This document shows positions 15,465 through 22,756 of a stretch of DNA of 35,284 nt, piece after piece. Made by a program: the position numbers and the translations under genes. Below the pieces are notes generated by a model that had not been told where the DNA came from, did no database searches, and saw only the letters and a program-made list of their open reading frames with translations. The stretch covers positions 1 through 35,284 of the forward strand of contig CAKUFT010000018.1 in NCBI GenBank assembly GCA_934650095.1. Direction: 5' to 3'. Every line of letters starts with the position of its first letter. Positions within the stretch are counted from its first letter, which is position 1. This DNA comes from an uncultured Collinsella sp. GTDB lineage: Bacteria; Actinomycetota; Coriobacteriia; Coriobacteriales; Coriobacteriaceae.

Positions 15465-15539
15465 TTTCGGTATCACGAACAAGCTTTCGGTATCATTTCA
15501 TGGTATTATGATACCGAAAGTATGTTCGTGATACCGAAA
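15465..15539. promoter_or_regulatory. 75-bp palindromic operator upstream of the Fic gene
   Basis: Arms at 15465-15496 and 15508-15539 are reverse complements over 32 bases with two mismatches. Each arm contains two TTTCGGTATCA elements, giving four sites in all. The right arm runs into the ribosome site (AAAGGAACCTC-ATG), so any promoter must lie inside the palindrome; TATTATGAT in the centre is a possible -10. The arrangement suggests tight repression, perhaps by the Fic protein's own C-terminal winged-helix domain. Confidence 0.75.
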
Positions 15540-15547
15540 GGAACCTC

Positions 15548-16780
15548 ATGCGCCAGTTCGATTACGCCACAGTTCCAGCGGAACTCGAAGCAACTCCAAT
15601 CACCAACCTCCTTCTCTCGATACGAGAACATAAAGGCAGGCAGCTTGTTCTGAGTCAAGTTAAACCCGAGCTTCTATCGTCCCTTATGGAGGAGGCCAAG
15701 ATCCAAAGCACCCAATCCTCCAACGGACTTGAGGGAATTGTTACCACCCAAAAAAGACTCAAAGCGATCATGGCGTATTCCGCCAAGCCAAACTCCCGCG
15801 CAGAGGAAGAAATCGCCGGATACCGAGATGTGCTTTCGCTTATTCACGAGCAACATGACTCCATTCCCATTACGCCGTCGGTCATTCTGCAGCTGCATCG
15901 TGACCTTATGGCACACACGGCAATCTCGTATGGGGGCCGTTGGAAAGACAGCGATAACGAAATCGTCTCTATCGACGATCAAGGTAATCGATTTGTGCGC
16001 TTTAGGCCCCCTTCGGCCCTAGCAACCCCGGGGCTTATCGAAGAAGCCTGTCAATCCCTCAACGATGCTTTATCTCGCCAAGTCTGCGACCCCCTCCTTA
16101 TATCATTCCGCTTCATCTTCGATTTTGTCAGCATTCATCCCTTCAACGATGGCAATGGCAGGATGAGCCGACTCCTCACAACGCTGTTGCTCGAAAAGGC
16201 CGGATACGACGTTGCGCGTTACATCAGCATCGAACGACTCATCGAGGACAACAAGGCGCTTTATTACAACGCACTCGCCGCTAGCTCCACCGGATGGAAT
16301 GAAAATCAAAACACGGAGGCACCCTTTATCCGCTTCATGCTTGGAACCACCCTGGCCGCCTACCGACAACTCGAACAGCGCACCTTGATAGACTCCAGCA
16401 CGCGCCCTATATCGAAGCAAGCACGTATCGCCGCTCTATTCCAGCAGAGACCTGGTGTCATAAAGAAATCCGACATTCAGTCCAACTGTCCCGATATCAG
16501 CGAGGTGACCGTAAAACGGACCCTCAGCCAGCTTGTTGGTTGCGGTGCAATCGAAAAAACAGGAGCAGGTCGTTCAACGGGCTACATAATCAAAGACGAC
16601 CACGCTCTGGAATTATTCATGCAATCCACAACACCCGATGGCGAGCGCGCAATTACAAAAGAATCCCCAAAGGATAAGCTCCTTGAGCGCATGAACCGAG
16701 CCGAGGACGAAAGCAGCGAGGGGCTCTACGAAGACTACGATTCATTCTCAAGGGACATCAGGGCAAAATACGGAATCTAG
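15548..16780 (+). CDS. Fic-domain protein (AMPylase-like) with winged-helix C-terminus
   Basis: 410 residues. The Fic motif HPFNDGNGRMSR (His197) is intact, matching HxFx(D/E)GNGRxxR, so it can probably transfer AMP or another nucleotide part to a protein hydroxyl. An N-terminal inhibitory helix of the (S/T)xxxE(G/N) type is visible as SNGLEG (58-63), so activity is likely self-restrained. Residues about 285-345 look like a winged helix (KSDIQSNCPDISEVTVKRTLSQLV), and the tail is acidic. Starts right after a large palindrome. Codon use is visibly more AT-rich than the sugar genes, suggesting a separate origin. Target unknown. Confidence 0.9.
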   Translation: MRQFDYATVPAELEATPITNLLLSIREHKGRQLVLSQVKPELLSSLMEEAKIQSTQSSNGLEGIVTTQKRLKAIMAYSAKPNSRAEEEIAGYRDVLSLIHEQHDSIPITPSVILQLHRDLMAHTAISYGGRWKDSDNEIVSIDDQGNRFVRFRPPSALATPGLIEEACQSLNDALSRQVCDPLLISFRFIFDFVSIHPFNDGNGRMSRLLTTLLLEKAGYDVARYISIERLIEDNKALYYNALAASSTGWNENQNTEAPFIRFMLGTTLAAYRQLEQRTLIDSSTRPISKQARIAALFQQRPGVIKKSDIQSNCPDISEVTVKRTLSQLVGCGAIEKTGAGRSTGYIIKDDHALELFMQSTTPDGERAITKESPKDKLLERMNRAEDESSEGLYEDYDSFSRDIRAKYGI

Positions 16781-16816
16781 TCATTTCTCGGAATGGCCTC
16801 GTTCATGCTGCCCGCG

Positions 16817-16945
16817 CACATTTGCGCGTCATTTCGTGTCACGTTGACGCGCAAAATGACGCGCAAATTTTTACGTGTCATAATTTTTGACGCGCAAATG
16901 GCGTTTTTGATTTTACGTGTCATTTAGCGCGTCAATATGGCGCGG
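16817..16945. repeat. cluster of TGACGCGCAAA-type repeats
   Basis: Within ~130 bases there are five copies of TGACGCGC in either orientation (three as TGACGCGCAAA, inverted ones as TTTGCGCGTCA and AGCGCGTCAA) and three of CGTGTCA (two as TACGTGTCAT). It is between the ends of the Fic and deoR genes (convergent), so promoter function is not obvious; the inverted copies could form alternative hairpins. No ORF of note. Confidence 0.7.
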
Positions 16946-16992
16946 TAATCCCCCGCGCCGGCAGAGGGCAGAAGTATCGCCTGCAGCGCTAG

Positions 16993-17757
16993 TTAGCAGA
17001 TGACCTGGGTGTGCTCCTCGATGGCGGCGCGGTCTTCGGCGGCAATGTTTGGCTCGCATACTACGGCGTCCAGGCTGTCCAGGCGGCAGAAGGTGTAGAA
17101 GTCGCGCTTGCCGATCTTACTGGAGTCGGCGATCAGATAGCGCGAGTCGGCCTTGCTAAAGGCGAGCTGCTGGATGCGGCCCTCATCCATGTTGGACGTG
17201 GATACGTCGCCATCCAAAATGCCGTTCGCGCCGATAAAGGCGGCGTCGATCCCCAGTGCGCGCAGGGTGTCCTCGGCCGTGGGGCCCACAAAGGCGGCAG
17301 TGCGGCGGCGGTACATGCCACCCACCAGGCACAAGTCGCAGTCCTCGCGCTCCTCGAGCAGGTTGAACACCGAAAGCGAGTTGGTCACGATGCGCAGGCG
17401 AAACGTCGGCAGCATCGAGGCCATCTGTTCAACCGTGGTGCCCGTACCCAAGAAGATAGTCGAGCCTTCCTCGATGAGCTCCACGGCACGGCGCGCGATC
17501 TGCATCTTTTCCTCAGCATGCTTGGAGCGTTTTTCGCTATGCGAGTACTCGTGGCGCAGCATCGCATGGGGGCGGCCCTGGGCGCTACGGGCACCGCCGT
17601 GCACGCGCTCGATCTCGCCCAAGCTTGCAAGCTCCTCCAGATCGCGGCGGATCGTCATGTCCGAGACGCCCAGCGCATCCGAGATCTCCTTAACCGAGAC
17701 CGTACCCTGCTCCTCGAGCAGCTGACGAACCCTATCCTGTCGCTCTGCCTTAATCAC
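16993..17757 (-). CDS. DeoR-family regulator (LacR/GlpR-like)
   Basis: About 254 residues. N-terminal DeoR helix-turn-helix (RQDRVRQLLEEQGTVSVKEISDALGVSDMTIRRDLEEL) followed by the DeoR sensor domain (phosphosugar-isomerase-like fold: FLGTGTTVEQMAS, VTNSLSV, GANGI). Start at GTG 17757 because GAGG lies seven bases upstream and the protein then begins MIKAERQ like relatives; GTG 17778 is an alternative. Divergent from galM. DeoR proteins of this type in lac operons sense tagatose-6-phosphate; here the link rests on matching GAACA repeats upstream of this gene, lacA and lacF. Confidence 0.9.
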   Translation of the reverse strand: MIKAERQDRVRQLLEEQGTVSVKEISDALGVSDMTIRRDLEELASLGEIERVHGGARSAQGRPHAMLRHEYSHSEKRSKHAEEKMQIARRAVELIEEGSTIFLGTGTTVEQMASMLPTFRLRIVTNSLSVFNLLEEREDCDLCLVGGMYRRRTAAFVGPTAEDTLRALGIDAAFIGANGILDGDVSTSNMDEGRIQQLAFSKADSRYLIADSSKIGKRDFYTFCRLDSLDAVVCEPNIAAEDRAAIEEHTQVIC

Positions 17758-17792
17758 GATGAATCCTCGCTGTTCCACGCTCGCGTCAATTC

Positions 17793-17807
17793 AAACAGTA
17801 ATGAACA
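17793..17807. promoter_or_regulatory. AAACA-N5-GAACA site upstream of deoR
   Basis: A direct repeat with 10-bp period, as found before lacA (3466-3480) and twice before lacF (5309-5323, 5390-5404). Its location just upstream of the regulator gene would fit autoregulation. Short motif, so moderate confidence. Confidence 0.45.
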
Positions 17808-17961
17808 AATTGTATCAGACTCGCGCGGACCAAAAATGAACGCTTCAACTGCGCAATCATCACTTTTTTGAGAAAAATACCCCCTGCTTTAGTGAGGTGT
17901 AGTGATAATCTCGCCTGTTCGCGCTACAGTTTGTCCGAAATACCTCGATGTTAGGAACCAA

Positions 17962-19014
17962 ATGATCACTTCCGAGCTTTTCGGCACCGCGCCGTGCGGT
18001 ACCCCCGTTCATCGTTACACCCTCAACGGGCCCGAGATCTGCGTTCGCATTATGGACTATGGCGCCACCGTGCTGGGTATCGATGTGCCCGACATTCCCG
18101 GCAACGTGCGTGATGTTGTGCTGGGCTTCGCTAAGCTCGAGGATTACTTTGACAACCCCGCCTGCTTTGGCGCGACCATCGGCCCCGTGGCCAACCGCAC
18201 TGCTGGCGCCACGATCACCATCGATGGCACGGACTGGCACATGCCGGCCAACGAGGGCGCCAACAACCTACACAGCGATCTTGAGCACGGCCTGCACAAG
18301 CGCGTATGGGATGTTGAGCTCGACGAGGTCCACAACGCCGTGCGCATGACTACCTCGCTTGAGGATGGCGAGCTGGGCCTGCCCGGCAACCGCACCTTTA
18401 CGGCCGTGTTTACCGTGACCCGCACCGGCGTCTTCCGCATCGAGTATGGCTGCGAGAGCGACCGCGCAACCTACGTGTCCATGACCAACCACACGTACTT
18501 TAACCTTGCCGGCCATAACGCCGGCATGGACTGTGAGCACTTCTTTGTTGCCAACGCTGCCCACTACCTGCCCATCGACGACCAGAATATCCCCACCGGC
18601 GAGATTGCTTCAGTCGAGGGCACGCCGTTCGACTTCCGTGAGCTGCGCCCCGTCGCACCCGGTATGGAGGCCGACGATCCGCAGATCAAGCAGGCCCGTG
18701 GCTACGACCACTGTCTGTGCATCGGCGGCTACCAGTACGGCCGTAACCTGCGCCGCGCCCTGCATGTTGAGGAGATGTGGACCGGTCGTGAGATGGATTA
18801 CTACACCACCGCCCCGGGCGTGCAGCTCTACACCGGCAACTGGCTGGGCGACGAGCACGCCAAGGACGACGCCAACTATGGCTGGGGCGCCGGCTTTGCC
18901 CTCGAGGCCGAGATGTATCCCGACACGCCGCACCACGTGCTGTTCCCCCAGGGCATCGTGGGCCCGGGTCACCCCTACAGCAATGTGATCGAGTACCACT
19001 TCATGAGGCACTAA
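17962..19014 (+). CDS. galM: aldose 1-epimerase (galactose mutarotase)
   Basis: 350 residues, the usual GalM length. It interconverts alpha and beta galactose/glucose. Landmarks: YGATVLGIDVPD near the N-terminus, GATIGPVANR, the catalytic-His region TNHTYFNLAGH, GYDHCL with the conserved Asp-His, and the late Glu in GFALEAEMYPDTPHH (catalytic base). The start at 17962 is set by AGGA six bases upstream and the typical ITSELFG beginning; upstream in-frame ATG is poorer. Divergent from the DeoR gene and followed by its own terminator. Confidence 0.93.
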   Translation: MITSELFGTAPCGTPVHRYTLNGPEICVRIMDYGATVLGIDVPDIPGNVRDVVLGFAKLEDYFDNPACFGATIGPVANRTAGATITIDGTDWHMPANEGANNLHSDLEHGLHKRVWDVELDEVHNAVRMTTSLEDGELGLPGNRTFTAVFTVTRTGVFRIEYGCESDRATYVSMTNHTYFNLAGHNAGMDCEHFFVANAAHYLPIDDQNIPTGEIASVEGTPFDFRELRPVAPGMEADDPQIKQARGYDHCLCIGGYQYGRNLRRALHVEEMWTGREMDYYTTAPGVQLYTGNWLGDEHAKDDANYGWGAGFALEAEMYPDTPHHVLFPQGIVGPGHPYSNVIEYHFMRH

Positions 19015-19041
19015 GCCCACTACGCGACATATCGCACAGCA

Positions 19042-19076
19042 GCGCCCACCGGCACCACCGCCGGCGGGCGCTTTTT
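19042..19076 (+). terminator. intrinsic terminator after galM
   Basis: Stem GCGCCCACCGGC/GCCGGCGGGCGC (one mismatch, 6-nt loop) followed by TTTTTC, 27 bases after the galM stop. Confidence 0.9.
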
Positions 19077-19120
19077 CATCCCTAGGGCTCAATTTCGCTG
19101 TCACTGTATGAGTGGCATAT

Positions 19121-19275
19121 CAAAACTATGCCCATTTACTACGTTTGGTCGAGGATGCTCGACCATGCACCGTTTTTTCTAAAATTAGCAAGCCGTCTAC
19201 CTGCGGTTTTGTTTTTCTCAAATTCGGCATGCTCGGCGATAGCCGATCAAACGTAGTAAACAGGCATAGTTTTTG
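19121..19275. repeat. 155-bp intergenic palindromic element (27-bp arms)
   Basis: Arms at 19121-19147 and 19248-19275 are reverse complements apart from a two-base mismatch and one extra base: CAAAACTATGCC-TTTACTACGTTTG. Next to the left arm is a perfect 6-bp mini-hairpin (GTCGAG/CTCGAC at 19148-19163). The ~100-base centre has no coding capacity. It lies between the convergent galM and orphan EIIB genes and fills most of that 326-base gap. MITE-like, without transposase. Confidence 0.8.
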
Positions 19276-19340
19276 ACAGGCGGCATCGCGCGCATCCTTC
19301 GCGAGGGCAAAATGATCCGTTTTCCTCCGTCCCCAAGGGA

Positions 19341-19823
19341 TCAGTTGAGCAGATTGTCGATGGGGTCGGGATCGGAGCTGGGGAGGTAGCGGATTTCTAG
19401 CTCTATGCCGAGTTCTTGTAACTCTTTGAGGGCGGCGACGTCCGTATCGTTTACAGCGACTGCGGGCGTTACGGGACGCTTACCCTCCCCTGCCTGCATG
19501 TGACCGATACTGATCTTGGTGATAGGCACGCCGCCCTTAACCAGCGCCAGTGCGTCCGCAGGCGACGCTACCATGATCAGGATCCATTGGCGCGGCGTTG
19601 CCGCATGAATAACGTCAATCGTCCTTTGCACCGAGAAGAAACGCGTCCATACGCCATCGGGCGCCGCCACCCTCATGGGTGCCCACTTGCGCGAATCCGC
19701 CGCAATCTCGTCGTTAACGATCAGGACGAGATTGCTGCCCACGGCCTCGTTCCACAGCTCGACATCCTGCCCATAGATAAAGCGGTCATCGATTCGCGTA
19801 AGGAAAATCTTGGGTTGAGCCAT
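19341..19823 (-). CDS. orphan mannose-family PTS EIIB-like protein lacking the active histidine
   Basis: 160 residues, clearly the mannose/fructose/sorbose EIIB fold (FLTRIDDRFIYGQ, NDEIAADS, TRFFSVQRTIDVI, ALVKGGVPITKISIGHM). The invariant His of the R-I-D-x-R-L-I-H-G-Q-V motif is Tyr17 (codon TAT) and the following Val is Asp. The functional paralogue at 29901-30383 keeps His17. No EIIA, EIIC or EIID adjoins it. It therefore cannot carry the usual phosphate and may be a regulatory or decaying copy. The start MAQPKIF matches the paralogue's MAEPNIL; a longer frame upstream has no support. Confidence 0.85.
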   Translation of the reverse strand: MAQPKIFLTRIDDRFIYGQDVELWNEAVGSNLVLIVNDEIAADSRKWAPMRVAAPDGVWTRFFSVQRTIDVIHAATPRQWILIMVASPADALALVKGGVPITKISIGHMQAGEGKRPVTPAVAVNDTDVAALKELQELGIELEIRYLPSSDPDPIDNLLN

Positions 19824-19912
19824 CGCTGCCCCATTCTGTTCGAGGCCCGTAAGAGCAAGACATCGCGTCTCCAATATTAGTGCATTTAAAGTGAGAAAAC
19901 TCAACAGAACAC

Positions 19913-19941
19913 TTGCGCGGATTTGCGATGTCCCGTATCAT
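19913..19941 (+). promoter_or_regulatory. sigma-70-type promoter of tRNA-Thr
   Basis: TTGCGC (19913-19918), 17-base spacer and TATCAT (19936-19941), about 40 bases before the tRNA gene. Close to consensus and in the right place. Confidence 0.6.
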
Positions 19942-19980
19942 AGACAGCCGTTGACGCCTCAGTTGCGTCACCACATGGCC

Positions 19981-20056
19981 GCCAGCGTAGCTCAGTTGGT
20001 AGAGCACCGCTCTCGTAAAGCGGGGGTCACCGGTTCGAGCCCGGTCGCTGGCTCCA
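19981..20056 (+). tRNA. tRNA-Thr (anticodon CGT)
   Basis: A complete cloverleaf: acceptor GCCAGCG/CGCTGGC, D arm GCTC-AGTTGGTA-GAGC, anticodon stem CCGCT/AGCGG with loop CTCGTAA (anticodon CGT, reading ACG), variable GGGTC and T arm ACCGG-TTCGAGC-CCGGT. The CCA end is encoded (20054-20056). A promoter and terminator flank it. Confidence 0.97.
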
Positions 20057-20067
20057 TTGCACAAGAT

Positions 20068-20091
20068 AGCCGCCTTCGGGTGGCTTTTTTG
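20068..20091 (+). terminator. intrinsic terminator after tRNA-Thr
   Basis: A 7-bp stem AGCCGCC/GGTGGCT (one G-T pair) with a stable TTCG loop, followed by TTTTTT. Confidence 0.92.
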
Positions 20092-20158
20092 TTGCCGATT
20101 TCTCGCGCGCCTGCCAATCCGATCACCACACCGCCGGGCAGCCCCCACTCAACAACAA

Positions 20159-20238
20159 AGCCCCGCCGACCGCAGCCTCCCAAACGGAAGCCACGATCAA
20201 CGGGGCTCATGCGCAACTCCTCGCGAGGATTACGACAG
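20159..20238 (-). ncRNA. two-hairpin 3' element, copy 1 (after the lipoprotein gene)
   Basis: On the minus strand, 25 bases after the lipoprotein stop, a first hairpin (CGTAATCCTC with its partner, one bulged A) is followed by GAG and a second, forked hairpin: outer stem AGCCCCG/CGGGGCT, inner stem about CGTGGCTTCC-GTTT-GGGAGGCTGCG, then TTTGTTGTTG. A second copy is at 20979-21060; sequence is about 80 percent identical by eye with several paired changes. Probably acts as a terminator or 3'-end RNA element. Confidence 0.65.
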
Positions 20239-20262
20239 CTCTTCTTATACCATGAGCAGGGA

Positions 20263-20838
20263 TTAAAGAGTGCTCAAATCAATTGTCTGCGGATTGGTCA
20301 GGCCGTAGAAAGCATTCTCATCACCAGAGGATGTGGTTTGGCCGCCAGCTTCACATTCAACCGGCGTTGTTTCGTCAATCAACTCGTAACCGAGCCAACC
20401 CTCAAGCTCGGTACCTGGTTGTATTTGGCGCGATTCAGGAAGGTCGAGGCCCTCCACGAACATGTCTGGCTTAAGGCCCTTTCCGTCCTGAAAAGTCAGT
20501 ATTTCATTTCCAGAAAATAGAACAGTCTGCAGGTCATCCGAAACGTTCTTTGCAGTCACATTCAAAATCAACAGTGGCTTACCGTCACTATAACTTTCTA
20601 CTCCGCGCTGCGCCCCCGTGATGGTGTACTCGATACCCGATACTGGGATATCGCCGTCCCCGCCGCTGCCACCCTTCTCTTTTCCGGCAGCGTCTGCCTG
20701 AGCAGCAGCATAGCCCGCAGCGTAACCATCATCGTAGCTCCCCTTCCCCGAGCAAGCGGTGAGGCAAGCAGAGCCAGCTGCGAGTCCCAATGCCAAGAAA
20801 GCACGTCTAGGAATTAAAGTGGTCGTGCTGAGTCCCAT
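20263..20838 (-). CDS. small secreted lipoprotein, function unknown
   Basis: 191 residues. A twin-Arg-containing signal sequence (IPRRAFLALGLAAGSACLTAC) ends in the lipobox LTAC with Cys29, so it should be lipid-anchored outside the membrane. A Gly/Ala/Asp-rich linker (about 30-62) leads to a beta-rich domain (64-160) with LLILNVTAKNVSDD and LPESRQIQPGTELEGWLGYEL, resembling the DUF4352/DUF5067 immunoglobulin-like lipoprotein domains. GGGAG lies six bases before the ATG. More AT-rich than nearby sugar genes and sandwiched between two related repeat copies, so it may be a transferred cassette. Confidence 0.82.
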   Translation of the reverse strand: MGLSTTTLIPRRAFLALGLAAGSACLTACSGKGSYDDGYAAGYAAAQADAAGKEKGGSGGDGDIPVSGIEYTITGAQRGVESYSDGKPLLILNVTAKNVSDDLQTVLFSGNEILTFQDGKGLKPDMFVEGLDLPESRQIQPGTELEGWLGYELIDETTPVECEAGGQTTSSGDENAFYGLTNPQTIDLSTL

Positions 20839-20978
20839 ACAGAGCTCCCATCAATTAGCCATTTCTCGTATCCAAAGTTATTCTAATTACTGTTCAAGCC
20901 ATTTAGTATCAATTGTGCCTCAATAACTGCACATTCAGTCTTGTTTCGTTGCTGCGAAGGATCCGACTCAAACAAAAT

Positions 20979-21060
20979 AGCCCCGCCAACCGCGGTCTCC
21001 CAAACGGGAAACCACGATCAACGGGACTCAAGCGCGACTCCCTCAAGGAAATCGCGCCAA
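20979..21060 (-). ncRNA. two-hairpin 3' element, copy 2 (after yhcH)
   Basis: On the minus strand, starting about 25 bases after the yhcH stop: hairpin GCGCGATTTCC-TTGA-GGGAGTCGCGC, then GAG, then a forked hairpin with outer stem AGTCCCG/CGGGGCT and inner 11-bp stem CGTGGTTTCCC-GTTT-GGGAGACCGCG, then ATTTTGTTT. Compared with copy 1, U-A becomes C-G and other pairs change on both sides, so pairing is kept. Confidence 0.65.
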
Positions 21061-21084
21061 CACACGGCTCAATCGAGCGGCGCG

Positions 21085-21558
21085 TTACTCCTCCCAGTAG
21101 GCGTCGGCAAGCAGCTTAAAGCAGATCTTCTTGACCGGCTGCGCGCCATCGCCCGGGAACTCAAGCGTGGGCATATGAGGCTCGCCGGCAACGAACAGGG
21201 CAAACTTGTCGTCGGCCAGATCGCCGGCGATCGAGGCGTCGGAATCGACCAGATCGTAGTCGTCCTTCTCGTCGAACTCCTGAACCAGCGTCAGGCTGCC
21301 CGTGGCGACCTTAAAGGCCTCGCGACCCTCGACATCGATCTGAAGGTCGTGATAGCGCTGATGCGTCTCGTAGTGAGCATCGGCCTCGGGACGCGTCGTG
21401 GGCGCCATGACGTTCGCAAAGACCTTGTCGCCCAGAATCGGATGGCTGCCGACCTCGAGCTCCGCCGGATCATGCTCCTCGAGCCAATCGATCAGCACGT
21501 CGAGGCCCTTGAGCATGCCGCGGTATTCCTCGATATCGCCAAGTGCACCGTAAATCAT
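21085..21558 (-). CDS. YhcH/YjgK/YiaL-family protein (cupin-like, EbgC-type)
   Basis: 157 residues, the family's length. Signature pieces: MIYGALGDIEEYRGM at the start, ETHQRYHDLQIDVEGRE (His and Asp near residues 66-76), FVAGEPHMPTLEFPGD and VKKICFKL. Family members are metal-binding cupin-like proteins found with sugar operons (sialic acid, beta-galactosidase EbgC) and may act as sugar anomerases; the reaction here is not known. It follows the lacX2-lacC2 pair and a nagA remnant, so probably belongs to amino-sugar/galactose use. AGGGG precedes the ATG. Confidence 0.88.
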   Translation of the reverse strand: MIYGALGDIEEYRGMLKGLDVLIDWLEEHDPAELEVGSHPILGDKVFANVMAPTTRPEADAHYETHQRYHDLQIDVEGREAFKVATGSLTLVQEFDEKDDYDLVDSDASIAGDLADDKFALFVAGEPHMPTLEFPGDGAQPVKKICFKLLADAYWEE

Positions 21559-21590
21559 CTAAATCCCCTCTCGGATCGTCACTTTGGCAG

Positions 21591-21761
21591 CTACTCGGTA
21601 AACGCGTTACCAACGCTGTTGCCGCCCACATACGTCTCGACCAGGGTAAGGTCGGGATTGAACACGACAAAGTCGGCGTCGCGCCCCGGCATAATGCTAC
21701 CGCACTTGTCGTCCACACGGACCAACAGGTAGCAAGCAATACCGAGGCGCAATCCAAACTC
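21591..21761 (-). pseudogene. 3' remnant of a nagA-type deacetylase gene
   Basis: In the frame directly after the lacC2 stop, translation gives about 57 codons ending in TAG. From VDDKCGSIMPGRDADFVVF onward it is almost identical to the C-terminus of the intact deacetylase at 24454-25623 (IEDKCGSIMPGRDADFVVF, then LTLVETYVGG-SVGNAFTE in both). About 40 residues are recognisable; everything upstream, including the catalytic metal ligands, is gone and there is no good start. It marks a past deletion or recombination between two nagA copies linked to lacC. Confidence 0.85.
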
Positions 21762-22697
21762 TTACAGCTCGGTTACGACTACACCGTTGTAGACCTCGTC
21801 CCAGCGGTCCATGACCAGATGGCCCGTCATCGGGTCCATGGCATTGAGCTTGCCGCAGGTGTTGGCGGTACGCAGCACCGTCTCGTCGTCTGCGCCGGCA
21901 GCGATGGCATGCGCGAAGCCGGCGATGGTGGAGTCGCCGGAACCCGTGGCGTTAACAGCCGGGATATCAGGCGTCTTGGCGCGGAACGCACGGCCGTTGT
22001 GGAAGCCCACAGAGCCGGCGGCGCCCATGGACACGACGACCCAGGGAATATCGGAGAAGCGGGCGTCGGAGGCAAGTGCCGCGCGAAGCTCGTCCACATC
22101 GTCGGTGGTAAAGCTCGTGCCCAGAAGGCCGTTGATCTCGGTCAGGTTAGGCTTGACCAGCTCGGGCTTGACCTCGGACTTAAGCGCAGCCTCGAGCGAG
22201 GCGCCCGAGGTATCGAGCAGCACCTTGGCACCAGCGTTCTCGGCAATGCCCGTAATCTTGGCATAGTAGTCCGCCTCGACACCGCGGGGCAGCGAGCCCG
22301 AGATAGTGACGACGTCGGCCTTGCCCGCAAGCTCGGTGAACTTGGCGGTAAAGGCATCGAGCTCCTCGGGAGCAATCGTCGGGCCGCTCTCGAGCAGCTC
22401 GGTCTGGTTGCCAGCGTGGAGGATATTCAGGCAGATGCGGGTCTCGCCGGCGATGGGTACAAAATCGTTCTTGATGCCGTTGGCATCCATGAGCTCCGCC
22501 ATGTAGGCGCCCATGTGACCGCCGAGCAGACCGGTAGCAACAACATCGTCGCCCAGCTGGCCCAGGACACGGGCCACGTTGAGGCCCTTGCCGCCGGCGG
22601 TCTTTTCGGGCGTCACGCGGTTGACGTCGTCGATGACGAGCTCATCGAGCTGATAGCGCGTATCGACGGACGGATTCATCGTAACGGTGAGGATCAT
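21762..22697 (-). CDS. lacC: tagatose-6-phosphate kinase LacC (PfkB family), copy 2
   Basis: 311 residues, nearly identical in layout to the kinase at 158-1093, with the same MILTVTMNPSVDTRYQLDEL beginning, TAGGKGLN loop and GSGDS catalytic motif (Asp255). It is predicted to phosphorylate tagatose-6-phosphate coming from galactosamine (via AgaS) or galactose. AAGGAG lies eight bases before the ATG. It is co-transcribed with lacX2 and ends against a nagA remnant. Having two copies lets each sugar route carry its own kinase. Confidence 0.92.
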   Translation of the reverse strand: MILTVTMNPSVDTRYQLDELVIDDVNRVTPEKTAGGKGLNVARVLGQLGDDVVATGLLGGHMGAYMAELMDANGIKNDFVPIAGETRICLNILHAGNQTELLESGPTIAPEELDAFTAKFTELAGKADVVTISGSLPRGVEADYYAKITGIAENAGAKVLLDTSGASLEAALKSEVKPELVKPNLTEINGLLGTSFTTDDVDELRAALASDARFSDIPWVVVSMGAAGSVGFHNGRAFRAKTPDIPAVNATGSGDSTIAGFAHAIAAGADDETVLRTANTCGKLNAMDPMTGHLVMDRWDEVYNGVVVTEL

Positions 22698-22756
22698 TTT
22701 TAGCTCCTTATCTCGCAGGCTCCTTATGCCTCGCGATACGAGTCGACAAAACGGAA

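Noticed and set aside
20159..21060. Integrated element with attachment sites beside tRNA-Thr
   Set aside because: The repeats are not copies of the tRNA 3' end and no integrase is present; a 3'-end RNA element explains them better.
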